Shown here piece by piece: positions 17,193 to 26,233 of a DNA stretch of 64,000 nt. A model generated the notes under the pieces. That model worked only from the letters and a program-made list of their open reading frames with translations. It ran no database searches and had not been told where the DNA came from. This stretch comes from CAIMUX01 sp964473865 (GTDB taxonomy: Bacteria > Eisenbacteria > RBG-16-71-46 > CAIMUX01), in assembly GCA_964473865.1 (NCBI GenBank), contig CAYYQN010000003.1, forward strand, positions 1-64,000, in the 5' to 3' direction. Both the position numbers and the translations under genes were made by a program. The first letter of the stretch is position 1. Every line of letters begins with the position of its first letter.

Positions 17193-20100
17193 ATGCCGTC
17201 GAGGAGTATCCGCATGTCCTACTTCCCCCTCTGGTGCAAATCCAACTACACCTTCCTGGAGGGAGCCAGCCACCCGGAGGAGCTGGTCGAGGCCGGCGTC
17301 GCGCTCGGGTTGCCGGGACTGGCGCTGACCGATCGCGATGGCGTGTACGGCGGGGCGCGGGCGCACGTCGCGGCACGGGACCAGGCGACGCACGCGGTTC
17401 CCGAGTCAGCAGCGGACTCCCTCGTCGCCCCGAGGGAACGAGCCGCGGGCGCCGATCGGGCGCGTGCACCCTTCCACCTCATCCTGGGTTCGCAGATCAC
17501 CATCGATGACGGCTCTTTCATCACCCTCCTCGCCGCCGACCGCCGCGGCTACGCCAACCTCTGTCAGCTCATTTCGACCGGCCGACTGCGCTGTGAAAAG
17601 GGAGAGAGCCGGGTCACCTGGCACGAGGTCTGCGAGCGCGCCGAGGGGTTGCTCGCGCTCTGGGGTGGCGAGGGAAGCCTTCTGGTCTCAGACCCCGATC
17701 CACTCTTCGTCGCGCGCTTCTTGCGCGAAGCATTCGGCAACCGGCTCTACGCCCTCATTCCCCGTCACCGCCGCTCGGAGGAGACACGGCTGGAGGCGCG
17801 CGCGCGCGGCCGTGCGCAGCGCTACGGCATCCCGACGGTCGCCGCCACGGAAACGCTGTATCACGTTCGGGAGCGGCGAGTCCTGCAGGACGTGCTCACC
17901 TGCATCCGCCACGGCGTGACCTTGAGTACCTCCGGGCGGTTGCTGAAGGCCAATGACGAGTATGCGCTGAAGGGCCCCGCGGAGTTTCACGAGCTCTTCG
18001 CCGACGATCCGGCGTCCGTGGCCCGCACCCTGGAGGCCGCCAGCCGCTGCTCCTTCTCCCTCGCCGAGATCCGCTACCGCTACCCCGAAGAAACGCTCCC
18101 CGACGGCAAGAGCTCGTCGGAGTGGCTGCGGCAGCTCACCTTCGAGGGCGCGCTCGAACGCTACCCCGACGGGATTCCCGAGAAGGTCTGCCGGCAGGTG
18201 GAGAAGGAACTCACGCTTATCCGTGAACTGGACTATGACGGTTACTTCCTCACCATGTGGGAGATCATCCGCTTCTGCCGCCAGCGTGACATCCTCTGTC
18301 AGGGGCGAGGCTCCGCGGCCAACTCCGCGGTCTGCTTCTGTCTCGGCATCACGTCGGTCGATCCGGTGCGGATGGACCTCCTCTTCGAGCGCTTCCTATC
18401 CCGGGAACGCGCGGAACCTCCGGACATCGACCTCGACATCGAACACGAACGGCGGGAAGAGGTCATCCAGCATGTCTATGCGAAGTACGGCCGGACACAC
18501 GCGGCGATGGTCGCGAACTTCATCCGCTACCGTGTCCGCTCCTCGGTGCGCGACATCGGCAAGGTGCTCGGTTTCGCCGAGACCGAAGTCGACCGGCTGG
18601 CCAAGCTCCTGCCGATTTACGGCACGATCACGCCGGAGATCCTTACCGACGCCGGGTTCGATGCCGGCAATCCGGTCCACACCCGGCTCCTCAAGCTCAG
18701 TGAGGAAATCCAGGAGTTCCCGCGCCATCTCTCGATTCACCCAGGCGGTTTTCTGCTCGGCCACGAGCGGGTGGACACCCTGGTGCCGATCGAAAACGCC
18801 GCCATGGAAGGGCGCACCGTCATCCAGTGGGACAAGGAGGACATCGAGAATCTGGGCTTGTTCAAGATCGACCTCCTCGGCCTGGGCGGCCTGACCCAGC
18901 TTCACCTCGCCTTCGATCTCATTCGCGCCCACTGGGATCACGACCTGTCGATGGCGACAGTCCCGCCCGAGGACCCGGCGACCTTTGCCATGATCCAGCG
19001 CGCGGACACCGTCGGCGTCTTCCAGATCGAGAGCCGGGCCCAGATGGCCATGTTGCCCCGCCTGAAACCGCGCACCTACTACGACCTCGTCATCCAGGTG
19101 GCGATCATCCGGCCGGGGCCTATCTCCGGCGGCATGGTCCATCCGTACCTCCGGCGGCGAAACGGCGAGGAGAAGGTCGTCTATCCGCACCCATCGTTGC
19201 AGCCGGTCCTGGAGAAGACGCTCGGCGTTCCGCTCTTCCAGGAGCAGGTCATGAAGCTCGCCGTGGTCGCGGCCGACTACACCCCCGGGGAAGCCGACCA
19301 GTTGCGCCGCGACATGGCCGCCTGGCGCATCAAGGGCCGGATCGAGCAGCATCACGACCGGTTCGTCCCGCGCATGATCGCCAAAGGGATCGCGCCGGAG
19401 TTCGCCGAGCGAGTCTTCGAACAGATCCGCGGTTTCGGCGAATACGGCTTCCCGGAGAGTCACGCCGCGAGCTTCGCGCTCATCGCCTATGCGACCGCCT
19501 GGGTGCGGCGGCACTATCCTGAGGCGTTTGTCTGCTCGCTCTTGAACGCGCAGCCGATGGGGTTCTACGCGCCGGCCACGATCGTCTCCGACGGGAAACG
19601 CCACGGAGTGGAGATCCTGCCGGTGAGCGCGCAGGCGGGGAACTGGCACTGCCGGCTGGAGCCCACCACGGCAGGCGCCCGGCCGGGGCCGGAACGCGCA
19701 GATCTTCGATTCGAACCCGCGCGAAACATCGAAGAGCGGAATCGCGAACCCCGGGACCGGCGCGACGGGCGGAGGGCGCCCGGGAAGACCGCGCCGACCT
19801 CACGCTCCTACCGCTACGCTGTTCGCATGGGCCTGCGCTACGTGAAGGGCCTCGCCGAACGTGAGGGCGTGCGGATCGAGACTGCCCGGCGTGAAGGACC
19901 GTTTCGATCGCTGGCCGACTTCGTCGCCCGCACCGGTTTGGACGCGAGCAAGACGGCGCGCCTGGCGGAGGCCGGAGCCCTCTCCTGCTTCCGGGCGTCT
20001 CGCCGCCAGGCGCTCTGGGAGGCTCGGGGCGCGCATCGCACGCACGATCCGGAATTCGGTGTCGAGCCGGAGGAGCCGGAGATGCAGTTCGCTCCCCTCT

Positions 20101-20519
20101 CGCTCCTCGAGGAGGTGGCGTGGGACTATGACGCTTCGAGCCACAGCACTCGCGGCCACCCGCTGGCGTCGCTGCGCCTCTCGCTCGCGCAGCAGGGGCT
20201 GCCCAGCGCCCGCGAGGTGCAGGCGATGCGCGACGGCAGCCGGACCCGCTACGCCGGCCTCGTCATCTGCCGGCAACAGCCCGCTACCGCCAAGGGTGCG
20301 GTCTTCATGACGCTTGAGGACGAGACCGGCTTCGTGAACCTCGTCCTCTGGAAGGATGTGTTCGCGAGGCAACGGGTGGTGGCGCGCACCGCCGGGTTCC
20401 TCGGGATCACCGGAAAGGTCCAGTCCGAGTCGGGGGTGGTGAATCTGGTCGCCGAAGAACTATGGGTGCCGAGGCTGGAGGCGTTGCCGCCGGAAGGAGA
20501 GAGCCGGGACTTTCATTAG
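17193..20519 (+). CDS. dnaE2: Error-prone DNA polymerase DnaE2 (ImuC)
   Basis: About 1108 residues of a C-family polymerase used in mutagenic lesion bypass. The ATG at 17193 has GGGGGAG about 7 bases upstream; an in-frame ATG at 17214 is also possible. The N-terminal PHP domain begins LWCKSNYTFLEGASHPEELV, where HxH is replaced by WCK, agreeing with the inactive PHP of DnaE2. The catalytic PPDIDLDIEHERREE lies near 409-423, preceded by CQGRGSAANSAVCF, and a C-terminal OB fold (about 1020-1095) is present. Two charged, low-complexity insertions (near 65-90 and 825-870) are unusual. No imuA, imuB or lexA is adjacent, although ImuB normally recruits DnaE2 to the clamp. It ends just before a terminator belonging to the convergent TPM genes. 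Confidence 0.93.
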   Translation: MPSRSIRMSYFPLWCKSNYTFLEGASHPEELVEAGVALGLPGLALTDRDGVYGGARAHVAARDQATHAVPESAADSLVAPRERAAGADRARAPFHLILGSQITIDDGSFITLLAADRRGYANLCQLISTGRLRCEKGESRVTWHEVCERAEGLLALWGGEGSLLVSDPDPLFVARFLREAFGNRLYALIPRHRRSEETRLEARARGRAQRYGIPTVAATETLYHVRERRVLQDVLTCIRHGVTLSTSGRLLKANDEYALKGPAEFHELFADDPASVARTLEAASRCSFSLAEIRYRYPEETLPDGKSSSEWLRQLTFEGALERYPDGIPEKVCRQVEKELTLIRELDYDGYFLTMWEIIRFCRQRDILCQGRGSAANSAVCFCLGITSVDPVRMDLLFERFLSRERAEPPDIDLDIEHERREEVIQHVYAKYGRTHAAMVANFIRYRVRSSVRDIGKVLGFAETEVDRLAKLLPIYGTITPEILTDAGFDAGNPVHTRLLKLSEEIQEFPRHLSIHPGGFLLGHERVDTLVPIENAAMEGRTVIQWDKEDIENLGLFKIDLLGLGGLTQLHLAFDLIRAHWDHDLSMATVPPEDPATFAMIQRADTVGVFQIESRAQMAMLPRLKPRTYYDLVIQVAIIRPGPISGGMVHPYLRRRNGEEKVVYPHPSLQPVLEKTLGVPLFQEQVMKLAVVAADYTPGEADQLRRDMAAWRIKGRIEQHHDRFVPRMIAKGIAPEFAERVFEQIRGFGEYGFPESHAASFALIAYATAWVRRHYPEAFVCSLLNAQPMGFYAPATIVSDGKRHGVEILPVSAQAGNWHCRLEPTTAGARPGPERADLRFEPARNIEERNREPRDRRDGRRAPGKTAPTSRSYRYAVRMGLRYVKGLAEREGVRIETARREGPFRSLADFVARTGLDASKTARLAEAGALSCFRASRRQALWEARGAHRTHDPEFGVEPEEPEMQFAPLSLLEEVAWDYDASSHSTRGHPLASLRLSLAQQGLPSAREVQAMRDGSRTRYAGLVICRQQPATAKGAVFMTLEDETGFVNLVLWKDVFARQRVVARTAGFLGITGKVQSESGVVNLVAEELWVPRLEALPPEGESRDFH

Positions 20520-20529
20520 TAGGATGCCG

Positions 20530-20549
20530 AAAAACCCAGTCACCCTGGG
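20530..20549 (-). terminator. Rho-independent terminator for the TPM gene pair
   Basis: Read on the minus strand: CCCAG, loop GGTGA, CTGGG, then five T. It lies 48 bases past the stop of the TPM protein gene and between convergent genes, and is the clearest hairpin-plus-T terminator in the window. Confidence 0.65.
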
Positions 20550-20596
20550 CCGGAGCGCCGACTCCTCACGCCTCGATCGGCTCGCAAGTGCCCGCC

Positions 20597-21649
20597 CTAC
20601 CAGCTCCCGGACGCTCCCCCGCCGCCGGAAGACCCGCCTCCGCCCGAAAAGCTGGAGCTGCTGCTCGAGCTCCCGGAGCTACCGGAGCTCCAGGAGCTCC
20701 CGGAGCCGCCGGAAGTCATCGTGAACCCTCCGATGGTCGCCCGCCCCTTGCGCTTCAGGGAGGTCTGGGCCTTCCGATACCAGGCGGTCCTCTTGATCAG
20801 GAGCTTGGCAATCGGAAAGGACACGAGGTAGATGACCAGCAGCGTGAGCGCGCCGCGCGTTCCCACGATGATGATCGGGAACATCGCCCAGAACGGGATC
20901 AGGAAGAGGTAGAGGAACCACCCGACCCCGGGCGTCAGGACGCCGATGACTGTAAACAGCCCGATGATTCCGAAGACGAAGCTGCCGATGAGGATCCGCT
21001 CCGGAATCGACAGGTCGGGACCTTCGAAGAGGGTGTTGGACGGCGCTTTGGATTGCGCGCCCTCTTCCAGCTCGATGGAAGCCGGCGCGGCACCTCCCTC
21101 GAGGATGCCCACAACGGCATCCACTCCTTCGGAAATGCCCCCCGCGAAGTCGCCATCCTTGAACCGCGGCGTGATGACACTATGGATGATCCTCCCGGCG
21201 GTTCCGTCGGTAAGCGTGCCTTCGAGGCCATAGCCGACCTCGATTCGCATTCGCCGCTCCGACGGCGCCACAACCAACAAGAGGCCGTTGTCCTTTCCTG
21301 CTTGCCCGAGCTTCCATTCCGCAAAGACCGCGACCGCGTAGTCCTCGATGTTGGCTCCGCCGAGGGAGTTGACCGTGAGTACGGCGATCTGGTTGCCGGT
21401 CTTCTCCTCGTGCGTCTTGAGCCGCCCGGACAGCGACGCACGCGCGGCGTCATCCAGGATCTCCGCCTCGTCGACAACGCGACCGGAAAGATACGGGACC
21501 ACGGGATCGGCAGCCGAGGCCGGCCCCGGCCTCCACGGGAGCAGGACTGCGAGGAACCAGGCCATGATGGCGAGAAGCCGCAAGATGGGCGCGTGGGAGA
21601 ACATCGCCGGAGGCCCGGGGGCAAGCGCGCACCGCGCCGCGGGGCTCAC
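20597..21649 (-). CDS. TPM-domain (YgcG-family) membrane protein with Ser/Gly-rich tail
   Basis: 350 residues: signal peptide ending near ...WRPGPASA, one TPM domain (about 50-185: LSGRVVDEAEILDD, TGNQIAVLTVNSLGG, GLLLVVAPSERRMRIEVGYGLEGTL), two to three hydrophobic segments (about 230-305) and a C-terminal tail of almost only Ser and Gly ending in W, typical of the family. TPM domains are structurally phosphatase-like, but the physiological role of YgcG proteins is not established. The GTG start overlaps the upstream gene's TGA by 4 bases (GTGA), so translation is probably coupled to the second TPM protein. An in-frame ATG at 21604 is an alternative start just before the signal peptide. Confidence 0.83.
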   Translation of the reverse strand: MSPAARCALAPGPPAMFSHAPILRLLAIMAWFLAVLLPWRPGPASAADPVVPYLSGRVVDEAEILDDAARASLSGRLKTHEEKTGNQIAVLTVNSLGGANIEDYAVAVFAEWKLGQAGKDNGLLLVVAPSERRMRIEVGYGLEGTLTDGTAGRIIHSVITPRFKDGDFAGGISEGVDAVVGILEGGAAPASIELEEGAQSKAPSNTLFEGPDLSIPERILIGSFVFGIIGLFTVIGVLTPGVGWFLYLFLIPFWAMFPIIIVGTRGALTLLVIYLVSFPIAKLLIKRTAWYRKAQTSLKRKGRATIGGFTMTSGGSGSSWSSGSSGSSSSSSSFSGGGGSSGGGGASGSW

Positions 21650-22299
21650 GGCCGGTCCTCCTCAATGACGCGGTTGGGAAGCTCGTCGGTTCCGCCGATC
21701 GTGACCGGAGCCGTGGCGGCCAGGAGCTCCTCCAACCGCACCAGACCCGCCTCCAGGGCCGCCGCCACCCCGGAATCCTTCATGGCAGACGTCATCACGG
21801 AGACGATCTCCGCGATCGCCCCGGAGTCGAGGCGTGCCGCGATCCCGGCATCCGGGAGCACGACGACACGCCGCTCGAACAAGCCCACGAGAAGCAGCAC
21901 ACCGGATCGCCCCCGGGTCGACACCAGATTGCGGGACACGAAGAGAGACTGCGCGTACTGCATCGACTCCGCCTCGGCCCGGTGACGGTCGAGGAAGAGC
22001 CGGGCGAATCCGGGGACGAGCACGGTCAACAGGGCGCAAGCCGCCCCCGACGCGAGAGTCGCCGCCACGTTGAAGAGCACCGTCGTATCCGAAGTCCAAC
22101 TGGGCCGAAGCACGTCCCGCACGCACGCCAGCAGCCCGGCGACCGCCACGCCCAGGGCGAAGGCCTTCCACGGAAGCTCCGGATATGAGTCGCAGCGTCG
22201 CGCGACCGCGAGAACGATCTGCGCGCCGGTCCTTCTCTCAGCCTCCGCGACGCGGCGGTCGAGTTCCTGCCGTTCCCGATCCTCAAGTGTCCTTCGCAT
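21646..22299 (-). CDS. TPM-domain membrane protein
   Basis: 217 residues. An N-terminal half TPM segment (DRRVAEAERRTGAQIVLAVA), two transmembrane helices (about 45-62 and 75-100) and then the TPM C-terminal half (SGVLLLVGLFERRVVVLPDAG, IAEIVSVMTSAM) place the domain across a membrane hairpin, as in the second TPM protein often paired with YgcG. The first gene of a two-gene operon, it overlaps the downstream YgcG-like gene by 4 bases. LemA, their usual companion, is not here but sits with a third TPM protein at 39.7-42 kb. Confidence 0.8.
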   Translation of the reverse strand: MRRTLEDRERQELDRRVAEAERRTGAQIVLAVARRCDSYPELPWKAFALGVAVAGLLACVRDVLRPSWTSDTTVLFNVAATLASGAACALLTVLVPGFARLFLDRHRAEAESMQYAQSLFVSRNLVSTRGRSGVLLLVGLFERRVVVLPDAGIAARLDSGAIAEIVSVMTSAMKDSGVAAALEAGLVRLEELLAATAPVTIGGTDELPNRVIEEDRP

Positions 22300-22357
22300 G
22301 CGGCGACTTTACCTTGGCAGTCAAGAACCGGCAACGGACCTTCGCCCCTTGTTGCGA

Positions 22358-24790
22358 TTACTGGATCTTCATGACCCTCGCCGTGGCCACCCGCTCGCGC
22401 ATGCGTACCCGCAGGAAGTAGACGCCCGACGGCGCCTCGCCTCCCCCGACCGTCCGTCCATCCCAGGTCACCGCCAGAACCGGCCCCGCCTTTCCGGTCA
22501 TCCCCTCCCCGACTTCCAGGCGCCGCAGGAGGCGTCCCGTCACGTCCCAGATCTCGACGGCACCCGCCGTCAGGGGCGCGGTCGACTCGATGCGGAGCGA
22601 GACCACCGATCGAAACGGACACGGCTCCGCGGTGAGCTCAAGCCGGTCCGATCCGCCCGGTACTTCCGTCGTCGACCCGGTTCCGCCAAGCGGCACCAGC
22701 ATGAGCGTTGCCGACCTGGCCGGCAGGTCGATCGAGAACGATGGGCCGGGCACCGCGAAATCTCCCACCGGACCCAGGGCGGAGCTCGCATCGAAACGGT
22801 AGAGCGGGGCCGCACCCGCGACGGCCCCCGCCACGGTCACCTGCGTGGCCAAGACCATAGCCGCCTTATTGAACAGCAAGAGCGCGAGGCTGCCCTCGTC
22901 TCGCAGGATGGCATAGCTGCCTACCTGATCCACATCGGAACTCTGCGCGCGCACGCTCTGACCCAGCAGGCGCCCACCCGCCCCGTCATAGTCGAGATAG
23001 AGCCGATAGGCTTCGCGAACCTTCGACGGAAGTTCTGGAGCGACCCAGCGCGTGGCAAGATCCACTCCTTCGCGGCCGAAGATGGCCAGGGCCTCCGCTT
23101 GCGCGAGCGCACTCGAAATCCCTTGATCACCGCCCCAGTTGTATTCCGTGATCGCGAGCTTGACCCCGGGACAGCGCGCCGCGATCCACTCCTTCATCCG
23201 TGGAATCAACCGGACCGGCTGTCCGATCCAAGACTCATCAACGTAGTCGGGATCATAGAGGCTGCGCAGTGAACGCAGACGCAACGCCGCAACGGATTCG
23301 TCATCATTGAGCGCCACTCCGAGCGCCTGGGGATAGTAGTGGACATCGAGGTAGTCGATCGGCCGCGAACCGGTCTGCAGCTCCCGCTCGCGGTTCTGCT
23401 GCAGGTACCACTCGAGCAGGGGCAGGCCGTCGTGCGCGGCCATGTCGGGACCGGGGGTGCAACCGTCCAGCGCGGAGTAGAAGTACGCGCACCATCCCCA
23501 GACCACCGGTCCGAGGACTTCGGCCGCCGGGTCGACCGACTTGATCGCCTCGGCGTAGATCTGCGTGTAGGCCCACAGCCCGTCCAGATCCAGGGGATCG
23601 GGATGCACGTCGCGATGCGTGCTGTTCCAGAGCATCGGTTCATTGTCCAGGGCGTAGAACCGAACGCCGTTCGTCCCGGCGCCGCCCAGCCGGCCGATGA
23701 TGTGCTCCAGCCAATCGGTGACGAAGGAGGGTCCGATTTCCACCGAAGTGTCGTGGGGGTCGTTGCCGGTCACCGGGGAGCCGTCGACCCAGATTCCATT
23801 CCCGGCGTCCGCCTCGCACCAGGATGGCCACCCGCTGGCCGTGCACTCGTTCTCCTGCTGGTCCCCATACGCCGCGATCGAGAAACCCCATCGCTTCACG
23901 CGGTCCCGCGCCGTCCAGCCGATGGTGGGAACGGTCACCAGCGCGACGGCGCCCGCTCCTATGGTCTCGTCCATCCAGGAGTCAGCCGAGGAACCGTCCG
24001 GCAGGCCCGTGCTGTCCGGACCCTCCGGCAGGTTGATGTAGAACCAGTCGGAAGCGTGGTTCGTCGCATCCTTCCGCCAGTTGTAGCGTGTGACCGCGTT
24101 GCCGCCCCAGCGGCGGACGGTATACCCGAGCGAGCCGAACTCCGCACCGCTGCCCAGGCTCACGCCGTAGATCAACGGGTTGATCGGTCGCCGATCGGCT
24201 CCGGGGTCGACGCTGATTGTGACCGGCGGTGGCGGGCCCGCCGTGTCGAGCAGGACGAGGTCGTCGAGGTAGACGGTCGGCTGCGTACCCGCCGCATCAG
24301 CCTGCAGGACAAGCCCGTCGATCGTCCCGCTCAAGACCCCCATCGCCGCGAACGGGATTGTGGCCGGGACCCACGACCCAGCCGGAATCGCGCCCCCCGG
24401 AATGAAGTCGGTGAGAGGTGCGTCCGCGAGGTAGGCCTGGTTGCGATACAGGTAGAAGCGGAGCTGCTGGCCCCCGTCCGCGCCTCCGTGGACCCAGAGC
24501 GTCAGGACGCCGTTTGCTGCCACCGAGATCCCTGGGTGATGGAAGTAGAGCCCGGACCAGCCGGCCGGCTCCATGGAGATCGCAAAGGTGCCGGCATGGA
24601 CAGGCGCCGTGGCCTGAAGGTCGTGTGTCGCCCAGCTCCAGTCTGCGAACGGGCTCTGCAGCGCGTCGTCGTACACCGTCATGGTTGCCGCCTCCGCCCC
24701 GCCCCCACCTCGCACCAAGGCAAGGACGACCAGAAGGCACGGAAACCGCATCGGGCCAGACCTCATTTGACCAACGAACTTCCTCTTCAT
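22358..24790 (-). CDS. Secreted GH44-like glycoside hydrolase with N-terminal carbohydrate-binding-like and C-terminal sorting domains
   Basis: About 810 residues. After a signal peptide (LLVVLALVRGGGGAEAA) a beta-sandwich of about 160 residues (YDDALQSPFADWSWA, LQADAAGTQPTVYLDDLVLL) resembles a carbohydrate-binding module. The catalytic TIM barrel (about 190-600) matches GH44 endoglucanase/xyloglucanase architecture: INPLIYGVSLG, RWGGNAVTRYNW, acid/base Glu in ALDNEPMLW near 379, DVHYYPQ, nucleophile Glu in ITEYNWGG near 549. The last 85 residues are the sorting domain (GRLLRRL, VTWDGRT, GVYFLR). Substrate is inferred as beta-glucan from the family only. GGGAGG lies 12 bases before the ATG. 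A heparinase-like gene 1.4 kb away suggests a polysaccharide-using neighbourhood. Confidence 0.85.
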   Translation of the reverse strand: MKRKFVGQMRSGPMRFPCLLVVLALVRGGGGAEAATMTVYDDALQSPFADWSWATHDLQATAPVHAGTFAISMEPAGWSGLYFHHPGISVAANGVLTLWVHGGADGGQQLRFYLYRNQAYLADAPLTDFIPGGAIPAGSWVPATIPFAAMGVLSGTIDGLVLQADAAGTQPTVYLDDLVLLDTAGPPPPVTISVDPGADRRPINPLIYGVSLGSGAEFGSLGYTVRRWGGNAVTRYNWRKDATNHASDWFYINLPEGPDSTGLPDGSSADSWMDETIGAGAVALVTVPTIGWTARDRVKRWGFSIAAYGDQQENECTASGWPSWCEADAGNGIWVDGSPVTGNDPHDTSVEIGPSFVTDWLEHIIGRLGGAGTNGVRFYALDNEPMLWNSTHRDVHPDPLDLDGLWAYTQIYAEAIKSVDPAAEVLGPVVWGWCAYFYSALDGCTPGPDMAAHDGLPLLEWYLQQNRERELQTGSRPIDYLDVHYYPQALGVALNDDESVAALRLRSLRSLYDPDYVDESWIGQPVRLIPRMKEWIAARCPGVKLAITEYNWGGDQGISSALAQAEALAIFGREGVDLATRWVAPELPSKVREAYRLYLDYDGAGGRLLGQSVRAQSSDVDQVGSYAILRDEGSLALLLFNKAAMVLATQVTVAGAVAGAAPLYRFDASSALGPVGDFAVPGPSFSIDLPARSATLMLVPLGGTGSTTEVPGGSDRLELTAEPCPFRSVVSLRIESTAPLTAGAVEIWDVTGRLLRRLEVGEGMTGKAGPVLAVTWDGRTVGGGEAPSGVYFLRVRMRERVATARVMKIQ

Positions 24791-24968
24791 CTTTCCCGAT
24801 CCTCCCTGACGCTGGTCCCCGGCTGAGCATCGCGCACCCCTCCAGACGAGGGAACGTCTTTCTACAAGAAGTTTCGCGGCAATGACGTTTCCGGCGCCGC
24901 CTCCCCGCGCGGGACAGACCCAACCCTGCGACCGGGATGCCCAGAATCGCTGGTGCCGGCTTCCCGGC

Positions 24969-26156
24969 TCACCCCAGCGCGAGGCGCAGATAGTCGAAGA
25001 CCTTTCCGTCGAGGATCACCTCGCGCAGGAACCCGGCCAGCTTGGCGTTGGCCAGAAGCTCCTCCAGCCGGCCCGAGCGGGCCATCTCCTTCAGTTCCCA
25101 CTCGATCACGCCGGGCCTGAGCGAACGCCGCCGGTTGAACACTCTCTTCTGCGCCAGGAGCCACGCGGCGTAGCGCGACTGCGCTTCCCGCAGACGGCGC
25201 ACCGGCCGGGCGCGCGCTGCGTAGAGGTCGATCATGTGCTGCAAGAGAACATGGACCTCGTCGTAGACCGGAAGGCGGCCGCGGTAGATCGCGTGCGGCA
25301 TCCGGATCGGGAGCCCGGCCTCCTGTAACACGGCGGTTGCCCTCCGATGCACGTCATCGCTGTACGACGGTATCGGCGCGCCGGACGGACGGTCCTCGCC
25401 GTAGAGATGCTGGTACCGCGGCACCAGGTCGGGACGAAAGGTGCGCAGCCTCTCGAAGAAGAGCTGCTTCTGCCTTCCGGGGCGAAGGGTCAATCCTCCC
25501 GGCAGGACGAAGTCCACATCCATCGCCCGGAGTCCCTCGGCCAGGGCCCGGAGCTGGTCGTCCCCGTCGGAGAGGCCAGGCAAGAACGGCATGGCGGCCA
25601 CCCCGGTCACACATCCCTGCGCCTTGAAGGCCGCCAGGGCGTCCAGCCGCTCGTCTACGGTACTGGCTCCGGGTTCGAAGGCGCTCCGCACTTCCTCATC
25701 CAGCGTCATCAGCGAAACCATGAAGGTGAAACCCGCCCGCCGGTCGACCTCCAGCCAGAGGTCCAGATCGCGCCGGGCGAGGTGTGACTTGGTCAACACC
25801 GTTACGGGCAGCGCCCGATCGGCCAGGATGCGCGCGCACGATCGCATGAGCTTCTCCTCAGCCTCCGGAGGCTGATACGCGTCGCTCACTCCCGAGCCGA
25901 TGAATACGATGCCCCGCTCGCGCTGCCTGCCCAGATCCTCTTCCAGGACCGCCGCAATGTTCGTGCGGATGACGATGTCCCGATCAAACTCGCCTTCAAT
26001 GAAATACCGCTCGGCTCGGCCGTCGCAGTAGACGCAGCCATGCGCGCATGCTTGATAGGGCGACATGGAGAACTTGCCCACGAAGTACGAATCGACGAGA
26101 TCCCGCCGGCGAAGCGCCGCCTTGACTTCGCGACGATGGAGGCAAAGACCCGTCAT
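24969..26156 (-). CDS. Radical SAM protein of the spore-photoproduct-lyase-like (SPL) group
   Basis: About 395 residues. The cluster motif CAHGCVYC (C-x3-C-x2-C, near residues 36-43) lies early after YFVGKFSMSPYQACAHGC, matching SPL-like radical SAM proteins rather than the common CxxxCxxC placement. Other segments include FIGSGVSDAYQPPE, VTVLTKSHLARRDLDL and GVAAMPFLPGLSDG. An auxiliary C-terminal domain carries no further Cys cluster that I can see. The function is not established: homologues in non-sporulating bacteria are not proven DNA repair enzymes. The ATG at 26156 has no Shine-Dalgarno, and a TATACT lies exactly 6 bases upstream, suggesting a leaderless message. It is divergent from the heparinase-like gene. 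Confidence 0.8.
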   Translation of the reverse strand: MTGLCLHRREVKAALRRRDLVDSYFVGKFSMSPYQACAHGCVYCDGRAERYFIEGEFDRDIVIRTNIAAVLEEDLGRQRERGIVFIGSGVSDAYQPPEAEEKLMRSCARILADRALPVTVLTKSHLARRDLDLWLEVDRRAGFTFMVSLMTLDEEVRSAFEPGASTVDERLDALAAFKAQGCVTGVAAMPFLPGLSDGDDQLRALAEGLRAMDVDFVLPGGLTLRPGRQKQLFFERLRTFRPDLVPRYQHLYGEDRPSGAPIPSYSDDVHRRATAVLQEAGLPIRMPHAIYRGRLPVYDEVHVLLQHMIDLYAARARPVRRLREAQSRYAAWLLAQKRVFNRRRSLRPGVIEWELKEMARSGRLEELLANAKLAGFLREVILDGKVFDYLRLALG

Positions 26157-26162
26157 GGGAGA

Positions 26163-26227
26163 AGTATACCCTTCCCGTCCCGCCGCCCTCTTCGGGATTG
26201 ACGTTCCACGTCTGATTCGGCTGATAT
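26163..26227. promoter_or_regulatory. Divergent promoter region with two -10 elements 6 bases before their ATGs
   Basis: Minus strand: TATACT (26163-26168), then 6 bases, then the ATG of the radical SAM gene. Plus strand: TTGACG (26198-26203), 18 bases, TGATAT (26222-26227), then 6 bases and the heparinase-like ATG at 26234. Neither start has a Shine-Dalgarno, so both may be leaderless transcripts from a shared 77-base spacer. Confidence 0.45.
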
Positions 26228-26233
26228 CAGCCC

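Noticed and set aside
26204..26214. GTTCCACGT resembling half of parS upstream of the heparinase-like gene
   Set aside because: The second half-site (CTGAT) does not pair; a chance half match.
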